A DNA stretch of 21,576 bases from Chara braunii (lineage: Eukaryota; Streptophyta; Charophyceae; Charales; Characeae). Position 1 is the stretch's first letter. Every line of letters begins with the position of its first letter. Below are positions 8,600 to 18,802 of this stretch, one piece after another. The notes beneath the pieces are model-generated. The model saw nothing but the letters and a program-made list of their open reading frames with translations. It was not told the origin of the DNA and searched no databases. A program made the position numbers and the translations under genes. Where the stretch lies: NCBI GenBank assembly GCA_003427395.1, contig BFEA01000122.1:417185-438760 (forward strand), written 5' to 3'.

Positions 8600-10232
8600 A
8601 TGGAAAGATGTGATGGAGGAGGGAGGATCAACGCAGGAGGAGGGAGGAGGAAGAGGGAGAAAGACATTTGGGGCATGTGGCACGTGCGTGCTGAGAGCAG
8701 GAAGGGTGGGAGAAAGAGGGAGGATCAAGAGGGAGAAGCATGTTTGGGCCGATCGGAACAAAGGAGGCAGCATGAGAAGCAGCGAGAACGAGGAGGAACA
8801 ACGAAAAAGAGGAGGAGCGAGGGGACGATGAGAATGGAGGAAAGAGGAGGATGGAACAAAAGGAGAAAGAGGGACGAAAAGGAGGATGATAAGCATGGCA
8901 GACGACGAGAATTCATGGAGGAGGGGAGAGGATGTAGGGAGGAGGTGAGAGGATGTAGGGAGGAGGACAGTGCGCAAGGGGGAGGAGGAGGTTGGAACGA
9001 GGGGGATGAGGAGGTCGCACAAGGAGGAGGAGGTTGTGTGAGGGGGAAGCGGACGTCGAGACAACGAGGAGGAGGTCGGAAGAGAAGTGGGAGGAGTTCA
9101 TGCGAGGGGAAGCAGGCATCGCAACAAGGAGGAGGAGGTCGTGCGAGGGGGATGAGGAGGTGGGTGGAGGACGCGTGAGGGGGAGGAGGTCGTACAAGGA
9201 TTAGGAGGACGTTGTGTGAGGGGAGGAAGAGGTCGAGCAAGGGAGATCAGAAGAGTGGGAGAAGGGGGGCGTGCGAGGGGTAGGAGGAGTCACTCGAGGG
9301 GTAGCAGGAGGTCGCGCGAGAGGGAGGAGGAGGAGGAGGTTGTGCGACGGGGATGAGGAGGTGGGTGGAGGACGCGTGAGGGGGAGGAGGTCGCACAAGG
9401 ATTAGGAGGACGTTGTGTGAGGGGGAGGAAGAGGTCGAGCAAGGGAGAGGTCAGAAGAGGGGGAGGAAGTTGCACGAGGGGGAGAAACGGGGTGCGCGAG
9501 GGGTAGGAGGAGGTTGCGCGAGGGGTAGGAGGAGGTCACGCAAGGGGGAGGAGGTTGGAAGGCGATGTATGAGGGGGAGGAGCGGGTCGCACAAGGACGA
9601 GAAGGAGGTCGCAAGAGGGGGAGGAGCCTAAGAGGAGGTCGCACAAGGGAGAGGAGGTCGAAAGAGGGGGAGGAGTGGGTCGTGCAAGGGGGAGGAGGTG
9701 GTGCGAGGGAGACGAGCAGGTCGCACGAGGAGGACGAGAGGTTGCAGAGGTCGTGCGGAGGTCGAAAGGGAGGTGGAAGGAGGTCGCGTGAGTGGGATGA
9801 GGAGGTCGGAAGAGGATGCGTGAGAGATGAGGAGGAGGTCGCCCAAGGAGGAGGAGGAGCTGGAGGAGGTCAAAAGAGAGGTGGGAGTACGTCGCGTGAC
9901 GGAGAGGAGGAGGTCGGAAGACGATGTCCAAGGGGGAAAAGCAGGTTGCGCAAGGACGGGGAGGAGGTAACGTGAAGGGAAGGCGTCGCGTGAGGGGGAG
10001 GAGGTCCGAAGGGGGAGGAGTGGGTTGTGCACCGGGGAGGAGGAGGTCATGGGAGGGGTCGGAGGGATGAAAGGTTGCAGGAGGTCGTGCAGGAGGGGGA
10101 GGAGGAGGTCGCACCAGTGGGAGGGGGAGGTCACGCTAGGGGGAGGAGTTTGTGCGAGCGGGAGGAGGGGGCCACGAGGGAGGACGAGGAGGTCGCGCTA
10201 GGGAGAGGAGGTCGCACAAGGGGGAGGAAGTA
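8600..10232. repeat. Polypurine minisatellite (GGGGGAGGAGGTCG units)
   Basis: About 1.6 kb of strongly strand-asymmetric purine-rich DNA. From about 8980 it resolves into irregular ~20-35 bp units of the form GGGGGAGGAGGTCGCACAAG. A higher-order duplication is visible: 9130-9250 and 9330-9455 match closely with an offset of 201 bp. All open frames here (poly-Gly/Arg/Glu on plus, poly-Pro/Ser on minus) are repeat products. Confidence 0.9.
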
Positions 10233-10248
10233 TGTGTGTGCGCATGCA

Positions 10249-10289
<41 letters not shown>
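10231..10289. repeat. GT/CA palindromic stretch and (GA)19 microsatellite
   Basis: TGTGTGTGCGCATGCACAC (10233-10251) is alternating purine-pyrimidine and nearly self-complementary. It is followed by 19 uninterrupted GA units (10252-10289), at the right edge of the minisatellite. Confidence 0.95.
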
Positions 10290-10292
<3 letters not shown>

Positions 10293-10918
10293 CTGGCATA
10301 TCTTCCTCCAAATGTTGAAAAGATGCCATCGGCCTTTTTTGGGGCGATGGTAATTTGCCAAATACCCGCATAAGTTGAGATGTATTTCAAAATGTACCTG
10401 AAAGATCTCGGTACAATGGAATGGCCTTTTGGGCTGACATCTTTTCGTTATGCCCCTGTCAGCCGATTGTGCAAATTCGCAATGTCAACCTCCCCGTTTG
10501 GGCCTTGGCCTTTTACGATTGCACATACGAAAAGTTGGCAACTACCGGGGCATTTTGCGAAGTTGGATGGTGTCCGATAGGGGTACATTGCAAAGATGGG
10601 GTCCAACCGATGTCCGAGGAGTTTCGCAAAATGTTTTTGTCATTGTCCTTCGCCGCAGCGTGGCTGCAGCAGGTCCACTTGTCTTTTCAAAAATTTCAAA
10701 GGACCGAATTCTCCGAAGTGGCAAAGACACACCGCAAACTCAATATGTGGTGGAGCCCTATTGGCTGAAACATTTCCTTTTCTTTCCTAAATGACAATCC
10801 ACCTTCCGACCCATCTTAGAAAAGCAGGTTCCAGAACTGCGTGGAACGAAAAACGCATTTAACCGCTTAAGGCCAACTAATCACGAAAGATCTCTAAGAA
10901 GCACCCTAGAGTTTCTAG
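10290..10918. other. Unrecognised single-copy-looking sequence
   Basis: Three overlapping plus-strand frames of 62-115 codons occur between 10380 and 10794. The longest (10421-10768) has ordinary amino-acid composition but no motif I recognise, and all three frames are open together, so none is favoured. GTCCGA-type strings recur (near 10573 and 10610), which hints at old repeats rather than coding. Confidence 0.3.
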
Positions 10919-10947
10919 GATCTTCTACACGTGTCTAACAAGACCCT
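10919..10947 (-). repeat. Right member of the inverted repeat pair
   Basis: Reverse complement of 8138-8166 (about 23 of 29 matches). The inner GTTTTTCG/GTTCCA strings lie at about 10841-10857, further away than on the left side. Confidence 0.35.
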
Positions 10948-10949
10948 AA

Positions 10950-12280
10950 GGAACAGTGCAGGTTGCTCGAGCAGAGTCAGCAGGTACATGGAGTAAGCCA
11001 CAGTCTGAACTCCTTTCTGTCCTCCAACAGCATATTACCAAGAAAAGTCCATGCCCCCTTCACACCCTGCAGTACCACCCAGCACTAAGGAAAGCCAATC
11101 CTCCAGGGCATGTGACCCGACCCAACGGACCCTCGAAGACCCCAAGGCTGCAAATCCTCCCCCCCCCAAAAAAAAACAGGACCTGCAGTAATGTCATCTA
11201 ACAAAGACATAGAGGGATGAAGAGTCTAAGAAGGGAAAATACAAAGGAGAACTGGATGGTCGGCAAGAAGACGGCAAAGGAGAACAACTTAGGCAAGGTT
11301 GCTGAACTGTTCAAGCTATCAAGCCCCTAGTCAAAAGTATAGTTCTGACCCTCCCATGTCCATCCATCTAATAGCGAGCCTGCTGATGATTGATGATTCC
11401 ATCATTCCGCAAAGGACAGAGATCAAACTCTACTACCTATATATTAATCACTGCATTACCCAAAAATAGAGAGCTCACACCCAAAATAACGGATCAATAC
11501 TTCCCAGCCATCAGGTCACAAATGATCCGACTGCAGGTATCGACACAACAGTGAAAAAAACAACTGCCACCATTCTGAACAAGAAAAGCGACTTCCATCA
11601 GCAGTGATCACGTCACCCTCCATAGACCGTGATCTAAGGAGTGCTTCCGCCAATGAGATTATTGCACGAAGGAAAATTACTGGAAATATTCCATCACATG
11701 GGGGTATCCCCAACCGCGGTTCTCATTGGGGTTGGGTGTACCCCTATGGGATAGAGCAATTTTCAGGTGAAGTGTAAAACACTGCCATGCAGACTATTCT
11801 CTAGCCTAATCGGTGGTGGTCTATGCTTGCAGGGGTCCCCTGTATAGGCTTTAGGAGTAGTGGTAGGTAGACAGTGAAAGGTGAAATTGAGAGAAGAATA
11901 TAGCTTAGAAAAAGACTATTCTCTAGCCTAGCCCGTTGCTAGTGCGACCTCCCTCCTGGAGGGACAAGAGGAGACCCAAAAATTAAGTTCAATGTTTCGT
12001 TTTTATTATTTTTCCCAAGGAGGATTAAGGAAAACCAAAAGACACAACATGAGACAACCGCTGGCACTTACGATTCTGCCGCATTTGAACACTAGATCCA
12101 CTAACCCATAACAACCGTCAGTGCTGTTCAATACAGCAGCGTTTGAACCCTAGACCCATACGCTGAACAGAAAGGTGTTATTCGACGCAGATTCCACAGG
12201 ATTTTCTGGGTGCCCAAGGAAAAGTTACGTGCATGCATCATTATGAACCTAATAATCCAGGTTCCTTTACCCAGCAATGC
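10950..12280. other. Gene-free stretch with minor repeats
   Basis: No gene is supported. A 21 bp direct repeat (AGACTATTCTCTAGCCTA) occurs at about 11791 and 11917. A ~50 bp degenerate pair containing GCATTTGAACACTAGATCC and GCGTTTGAACCCTAGACCC lies at about 12080 and 12130. A 65-codon minus-strand frame (11516-11713) is protein-like but unrecognised. Confidence 0.35.
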
Positions 12281-13190
12281 CAGCATCTGGGCCCTTGCGG
12301 CCTTCCCAGCAGGCCGCCCGCCAGCCGCATACCCATCCAGCAACTGGGCTACCTCAGCACCTCCTCCCTCCTGCCATCCACCTCTGTCCTCCTTCCTGCC
12401 ATCCACCTCGGTCCTCCCTCCGGCCATTTGCCTCCTTGCCCCTTCACCTACCAACCCCATCCCTTGTGCCATTATCCTCCTTTCCCCTGCCATATACATC
12501 CCTTACCTCATCTCCCTCCTACCTCCCACCATCCACCTCCCTCGTCCCTCGTGTGGTCTCCCTGCTCCCCTCAAACTATCAACCTCCCTCCTCCCTCACG
12601 CCATCTCCCTCCTCCATTCTACCATGCACCTCATCACCTTCACACCATCTTCCTCCCCCCTCATGCCAGCAGGCCGCCCGCCAGCCGCATACCCATCCAG
12701 CGACCGGGCTACCTCAGCACCTCCTCCCTCCAGCCATCCACCTCGGTCCTCCCTCCGGCCATTTGCTTCCTTCCCCCCACCATCTACCAACCCCATCCCT
12801 TGTGCCATTGTCATCCTTTCCCCTGCCATATACCTCTCTCCTCCCTTGCATCATCTTCATCCTACCTCCCACCATCCACCTCCCTCCTCCCTCGTCCCTC
12901 GTCCCTCCTGTGGTCTCCCTGCTCCCCTCAAACTATCTACCTCCCTCCTCCCTCACGCCATCTCCCTCCTCCCTTCTACCATGCACCTCTCACCTCCTCC
13001 GCACCATCTTCTTCCGCCCTCATACCATCTCCCTCCTCCCTCCCACCTTTTACCTCTCCCACATCACTTTATCTTCCTCCCTCCGGTCATCTACCTCTCT
13101 TCTCCCTTGCGCCATATCTCTCCGCCTTCCCGGCATCTACCTCTCTCCTCCAGCACACCCTCTCCCCCCTCCCTCACATACGACCAAAAA
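12280..13190. repeat. Pyrimidine-rich array with a ~360 bp duplication
   Basis: The plus strand consists of CTCCCTCC, CCATC and CACC motifs. 12306-12665 is duplicated at 12666-13022; the CAGCAGGCCGCCCGCC landmark recurs with an offset of 360 bp and the TGTGGTCTCCCTGCTCCCC landmark with 357 bp. Three plus-strand frames stay open across it for 358-519 codons because the array lacks stop codons. They are Pro/Ser/His/Leu-rich and not credible as proteins. Confidence 0.85.
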
Positions 13191-13586
13191 AACAGAGCTG
13201 GAATTCCGACAGATCTCCATGGGCACAGCAATGCCCCACCACCCCAAAGCAAAACGACTTGTTTTTCTTACCTGGCCTGTCCCAGGCGAGCGGCCGGCCA
13301 TGCAGGCTGCGCAGATCCCCAGTCATGCAACCCTGGCCAGGCATCTCTGGTAACCTAGCTCATAATTCTTTTTTTTTTTTTGACCTGATAATCCCGATAA
13401 CTAGTGTTCCAACATCCGTGAACCTTCACTCTAATGCAGATCACATTCCCGTTAGTCTACCACACGAAATGCTCGATGAAACTCACTGCACTCCTTGTCA
13501 GCCAACCACTGCAGAGCACATATCAACACACGACTGGCCACCCACTTGTTGGGAAAGTGCTGACGTGCCAAAAAAGAAAATCAAGA

Positions 13587-13897
13587 CTGAAAGAGAAAAA
13601 GATTTACATCTCACCAGCCTTTCTCTGGACAGAGCAACATTCGACTGCATGGACTTCAAAAACAAAAAGGTCGTCCCTACAGTCATCACCCGAATAGAAC
13701 ACCCACTCATTATCGATGTATGCAGGCTGGAAGTTGCACCAAATACATCTATAACAATCGCCGGTTCTATGCAGGCGAAGACACAGCATTAATTAGGGTG
13801 TTTTGGGCAATAAAGAACAGAAAACAGCCTTGCTGAGAGAAAAGGATCTACACTGCATCACTGTTTCACTGGACAGAGCAACATTCAACAGCATGGA
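13587..13897. repeat. Direct duplication, ~65 bp blocks 246 bp apart
   Basis: 13587-13653 and 13833-13897 are related copies sharing CTGGACAGAGCAACATTC and GCATGGA. The rest of 13190-13960 contains a T run (13370-13381) and no supported gene; the non-repeat tail of the plus frame ending at 13792 has no recognisable motif. Confidence 0.6.
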
Positions 13898-14004
13898 TAA
13901 TTGCACTCGTCCAGTCGGTTCAGATTTGAACTCATCATCTGTTTACTGACAATTACATGTCTGTAACAGGGTTTTTTTTTGCACCAACTGGCGAAAACCA
14001 CAAA

Positions 14005-14210
14005 GCATCACAAATCAGAAGCACTGTCATGCAAAACTTGTGGCCCCGCATTTTCAATAACCAAAAAAAAAAGAGAATGCATAACAAATCAAAAGCACTG
14101 TCGCGCAAAATTATTGGACTTTGGCGTGCCAATTTCCAAAACGCAAACATAAGAACTGCTGCAATGAATCAAAAATGATGTTGTGAGAAACTATCGGACT
14201 GTCGAAACGA
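14005..14210. repeat. Three degenerate 75-80 bp tandem repeats
   Basis: Copies begin near 14005, 14079 and 14161. Each contains GCA(T/A), ACAAATCA-AAGCACTGTC, GCAAAA and a later (A)AACG. They become more diverged to the right. Confidence 0.55.
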
Positions 14211-16520
14211 CTCAATCCCTTCCACCCCCCTCCCCCACCCCCCGATAAATCCTGCGAGGGCACCCTGTTCGTTCGGTTTCTGGCTGCTTCAAGAGTTTTC
14301 CATTTCCAAGTGTCGGTAGACGATTGGAAGACGGCTGCAGGTAGGTTAAAAAAAACTCCAGGGTACGGGTGGTTTAACTCCTTTTTTTTTTTTCTTTTTT
14401 TTTCTTTTTTTTTTTACTCCTGGCCATTGCCAAATAGTGCAAAGAATGAGTTCTATTTATCATTAGGCAGCCCACCATTCAGTCAACAGCTCGCTCTTCC
14501 ACAAGATCCAGTTCATCCAGTTCATGTAACTAAGCGTCAACCTTTCTGTCAGTGGAAGAGTGTCATACAAGTTTATGATCTTTTATGTGAGAATGTTAGA
14601 CCGATTTTAAAAAAAAAATAAAAAAAATGTTACACCAATAGACAAGCCCTGATCTCATGGAGCACAGAATATCATGATGGACTCAATGACCGAGGATAAA
14701 AAAAATATCACTGCTGGCAAAACTCTGAAGCACTAAGATATAATGAAAGCCATACATCGGCCGCGGGCCCCTTTCGGAGGCTGCCTACCACCGATTCATA
14801 CTATCGACTGGATGGAAGCCTCCAAAATTTTAGGAGAGGCTCAACCGGGATCTCAAATTGGCTGGGCCCATGCACCTGGAAGCACTGCATCGAGGTCCAG
14901 TAGGCCCAAGCCATCGAGGTCCGGTAGGCCCAAGCCCCAAAAAATTTAGTTGGCAATTTGCGATTTGCTGCAAGGCTGGGGCCGTGTACTGGCGGTCGAG
15001 ACCACCATTGCATCCGAGCCTATTATTCCAATGCCGAGTTCTGCCGCATGCCAAGTTTTGTCAAACGGTTATGGGTGCGAAATTGGTGCAGTCAGTGTTT
15101 TCTGTTAGGTAGGCAGAACCCCAGAGCACATAGCGCGTTAGCGGCCACGTTCGGAATAAAGTAGCTGAGAAACGTACTGGTGGTTTAAACCCCCACCAGC
15201 ACTGGTTACCAGGAGCCTCCGCCCTTTTCAGTTCGTCCTGTTAGATTGACAATCTGACAATGTCCAGTTTTTTTCTTCCTGTCAGTAGGGTTGGCCTGCA
15301 TTTTCAGGAGAACGTGCAGGTTTAAATTTTAGAAACACTATAGCATACACCGCTGGACACTACTACCACTTGGCTTTCACGAGTTGATGTTTCTCAAACG
15401 CAACCTCCTCTGTCACCAGCCTGTCGGCATGCACTCCGTCAAACGGCATGTGCAAAGGTTGTGGAGATCCATCGATCTCGCTCCGATTCCTGATAAAATT
15501 GTCACAGTTTTCCCAGGTTTCCCATTCCTCAATACCTCAAATTAAAAGATAGTGACTGCTCTCTTGTGGGGCCACCGATTTTCCAGCAGCACACATCAAA
15601 ATGTACCCGATCAGCCAACAACTTTCGTATGTCTACATGCTCCTCTGGGCAACAACGTAGTTCGATAAAACTAAGTGATACTTTCTACGCAACAATGTGG
15701 TTCAATAAAACCAAGCAAAACTTGCAAAGGTACTTGCAAAGACATCCAAGACCCCATCTCAGCCCTGTCAGAATTTATCAGGACGTATGAAAACATCACA
15801 GTCCAGGTCGTGCACTTGGGCATCTGCACCTTGCAGGTGAACCCAGACAAGGGCCACTTGTTTCCTCCACTGAAAAAGCTGCAAGTAAGCCCAAGAGAAC
15901 GTAGCCTCACAAGGTGTTGGCCCACTTTTACTTCCACAGGAGTGGGCCCACCACCCTACTCTCCACTGCCATCAGGGGTGGCGGCTGTGGACGAAAGGAT
16001 GTATCCCTCTGGCTCTCTGCCGCATATCGTCATATTCCCAACTGGGATGACAGAGCCCTTACCCAAGAGCCCAAACACAGCTGGAGAGACGCACAAGCCC
16101 AAAGTTCAGTTGCGGGCCAAGTGTTACATGCCTGTTCGGTCCCCGCATGATAATTGCGCTTCGGAGGTAATGACCCCCTTCATTCAGGTTATGCAAGGCT
16201 GCTGACGGTAGGAGGTTCAAGACAAGTCGGCCTTAGTGTTTTCCCTTTTTGACCAAGCTGCACCCTACACCACACTTGGGTCTCCGTCAGCTACCACCCC
16301 TTACCTGATTCGGGCCCTTCTCTTTATCCCCCCCCAATTACAGTTTGATTTTGAAACAAGAGGAAGGATTAAACCACCAGTACTTCGGCATCACTTTCTT
16401 CCAGGGCTGCAAACTCTCTGCGCGCCAAGCTTTGTACAACTGCTGGCACAACATTCTTTTTTTGTGGCTGAAACTGCCAGCCATTGTGGTCCGGCAACCC
16501 CGAAGCCCCGTTAACGCGTA
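14211..16520. other. Gene-free stretch with T run and small duplications
   Basis: A T-rich run lies at 14383-14415. A 24 bp unit, CATCGAGGTCC-GTAGGCCCAAGC, occurs twice in tandem at 14888-14934. A short hairpin CTGGTGG/CCACCAG lies at about 15177-15199. A 176-codon plus frame (15675-16205) is the longest open stretch and has ordinary composition but no motif; it overlaps a minus-strand frame, so I do not call it. Confidence 0.4.
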
Positions 16521-16522
16521 AC

Positions 16523-16626
16523 GTCAAGGGCCCGCGGCCGATGTATGGGCCAAGCACTAGTGGTTTAGGGAGATTAAAGTCAAGGGCCAGCGGCCGATGC
16601 AAGGGCCAAGTACTGGTGATTCACGG
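16523..16626. repeat. 56 bp tandem duplication ending in the GTACTGGTGGTTTAA motif
   Basis: Copies at 16523-16578 and 16579-16626 share GTCAAGGGCC-GCGGCCGATG, GGGCCAAG-ACT and a GGTTTAGGG-like end. The final motif is also found at 154, 14363 and 15174. Confidence 0.65.
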
Positions 16627-17580
16627 AGAGATATACCATCAGAGCTTTATTTGCGCCGAACACCATATTTAGGACATTGTACAGTTCCCATATGTACATC
16701 AGAACCGTCAAAATGTCTGCAGTAAAATGTCTTCAGTATACACGTTAAGCAACAGGTGGCGCAGCCATTGAGACTCGCTCCACTACTCTACAAATGTAAG
16801 GGCATACTCAGACTGGGCACTCGTGTTCCCAATTTGGTGCAGATTCCAAAGTGCAGAAGAGGAGTTCACAACGATGTGCAGGCCCACAATCAGAAAGGAC
16901 AGAGTCGCGGCCCACTCGCATTTGAAGAATTTGTGTCTCATGGTCACACTGGCCTGGCCGCAAGTCAGTTTGCGATTTCTTTTTGGTTTCACAGTTTCTT
17001 CCTGCCCAAACGGTTGTGCACTTGTTACTCCACTTGGGTTTTCTGGCTGCAATTGCGGTCCATTTTCTTGAGAAAAGAAAACATAAGAAACTTTAATAAA
17101 GGGGATTTCTGAGGGATACCATCAGGGAGGTGATCGCAAAATGCTCTCCCGTGGCGGCATGGCCCACCAGGCCGCTGACATTCACGGATGCAAAATACGA
17201 CTTTACAGCCCTCTAAACTATAGAGACTTTGCATGAAACAGTGTGTGTGAGTATGCACTAAGGCCTCACTTGTCTTACTCTCACAAAAAGATGCCCTCCC
17301 TCCAAAAAGAGAGTGGTCAGAACTAGAATTCCATTATTAGTACTCTCCAGAACTGGAGAGTCCCCAGCCAGCTACCATGAAGAAAAATGGAGGGAGGTTC
17401 ATCCATCTAAAATCAATTGATATTTGGGGACTCAACCTCAAGTTGGAACCCAGCTACCGTGGCTTCTTTCATTATCATCTGCCCTCCCAAAGCACTCCAC
17501 CGAATGAAGCCGAGAGTAAGTGGAACTACGATGGCAAATGTGCATTTTTCCAGAGTCTGGCAATGATTGAAGTAAGTACA
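16627..17580. other. Gene-free stretch; one possible membrane-protein exon on the minus strand
   Basis: No gene is firmly supported. The minus-strand frame 16783-17070 is preceded by a good pyrimidine-rich acceptor ending in TTCTCAAG near 17072, and codes one hydrophobic helix-like segment (TLSFLIVGLHIVV). I do not recognise the family, and chance remains likely. Confidence 0.2.
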
Positions 17581-17715
17581 CACGGACTTCCGTTCATTTC
17601 AAGAGTAGCAGAGAGAGACCCATTGATCAAACAATCCACATGAAGGGCACGTGGACTTCCCGTTGGTTTCACGAGTAGCAGAGAGACCCATTCATCAAAC
17701 AATCCACATGAAGGG
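17581..17715. repeat. 67-68 bp tandem duplication
   Basis: 17581-17647 and 17648-17715 are near-identical copies with a few substitutions and a two-base GA indel. The second copy is directly followed by unrelated sequence. Confidence 0.85.
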
Positions 17716-18680
17716 CGTTGCGCGATAGTCCCAACTAAGGCAGGGGTGCTGCTCAAAAACGTTGGGTTCAGACTCCATAGCATACTCAGCGCTCTCATAT
17801 ATGGTGCACTGCGATGCGCGGAGCGGTGAGGTGCACCAAAACTTCATTCAGCGTACCAAAAACACAAGCCTAACAAATTTTCTTCACTTCAAAGACATAC
17901 AATTTCGTGGTGGCTACCCAGTCAAAGGTTCTGATAATAACACCCTACAACCCATATACTTTCATTACGCGTCTTTTCTTTTGCGATTTCAGGCGCACGA
18001 AGCACCCACCCAAAAAAGAAAAAGGTGGTGCGTGAGCACCAACTGCCACACACCATGTTGTGCACAATAAGTACGGTTCAAAGGCGACATTCACATAGTG
18101 AGGAGGTGACATGCTGATGGGCACTTCACCTCAAGGGGCCAGGCTAGTAAGACAGCGTTACAGTCATACTGTGCTGTCCATGCTCCTAGACCGATAATAC
18201 TACAACAAAGTGAGAGGGAGTTCCGTACAGCGTTGTTGGGAGAAGACCTTGGCACAGCATTAGCTGCACCTTAGTTTTTTCATTTTTTTCAGGGTAGCCA
18301 AAGTCCGCCCAGACTGCCATGCTCACAGCCAAGACTGAAATACCAGGCCATCTGCTCCGCCCCACTGCAACTGCCTATTTGGAGACACAGATGTGCAGCT
18401 CCGCTCTGGCCAATTTCGGAGATGAAACGTTCACGACTTCATACAGTCATGAATGGATGCACCCACGGAAGGATGCGATGACAGACTTATCAAAGAGAAT
18501 GCCACTAGAAAGGTATTTTGCTGGCTCTGAAGGTATTTCGCTGGCTCTGAGTGCATGCAGTGTTCATACTTCCCTCCCCTTCTTTGTACATGTGTTGAAC
18601 TCCTCGGTCTCCCTTCCCTTTTGTGCGCAGTGTCAAAATTTTTCCACGTGGAACTATTGCCTTTGACGTTCAGTTTTTCA
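17716..18680. other. Gene-free stretch with a 20 bp tandem duplication
   Basis: The 20 bp unit AGGTATTTYGCTGGCTCTGA is repeated at 18511-18530 and 18531-18550. Plus-strand frames at 17762-18070 and 18319-18666 have no recognised motif. Confidence 0.4.
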
Positions 18681-18685
18681 TGACC

Positions 18686-18802
18686 TTTTTCTTTTTTTTC
18701 TTTTTTTTGGGCCTGTTTCTAGATTTATGTGTGTCATCCTTGTGCAGGAGCCATGCTAATCTTCTCTGTATCGTTCCAATCTTAATGGATGTCCTGAAGG
18801 AC
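18686..18802 (-). pseudogene. U6 snRNA retropseudogene with A-rich tail
   Basis: On the minus strand, from 18802 to 18709, the sequence aligns along its whole length with plant U6 spliceosomal RNA. It has a GTCC-TTC-GGAC 5' stem-loop and then ATTGGAACGATACAGAGAAG, which includes the ACAGAGA box that pairs with the 5' splice site. AGATTAGCATGG and CAAGGATGACAC follow. About 10 changes from the usual sequence are visible, several of them C-to-T or G-to-A. Instead of the T run that ends a Pol III gene, an A-rich tail (18708-18686, A runs broken by G) follows, and no TATA box or upstream element is evident. This points to an RNA copy inserted by a LINE-type machinery. No clear target-site duplication was found. 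Confidence 0.8.

Noticed and set aside
8534-10134. Many overlapping frames of 60-200 codons on both strands
   Set aside because: They are translations of the polypurine minisatellite (Gly/Arg/Glu on one strand, Pro/Ser/Leu on the other).
11385-11420. CTGATGA at 11386, possible hammerhead
   Set aside because: No GAAA at a suitable distance and no flanking stem.
12210-13792. Plus-strand open frames of 382, 519 and 358 codons
   Set aside because: All three frames are open at once over a pyrimidine-rich duplicated array, so the lack of stops comes from base composition. The proteins are Pro/Ser/His/Leu strings without domains.
15675-16205. 176-codon plus-strand frame
   Set aside because: It overlaps an antisense frame and has no recognisable motif or splice-site support. 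Chance is the simpler explanation.
17715-17780. tRNA-like string with a GGTTCAGACTCC box B resemblance
   Set aside because: No cloverleaf can be drawn and box A is poor.
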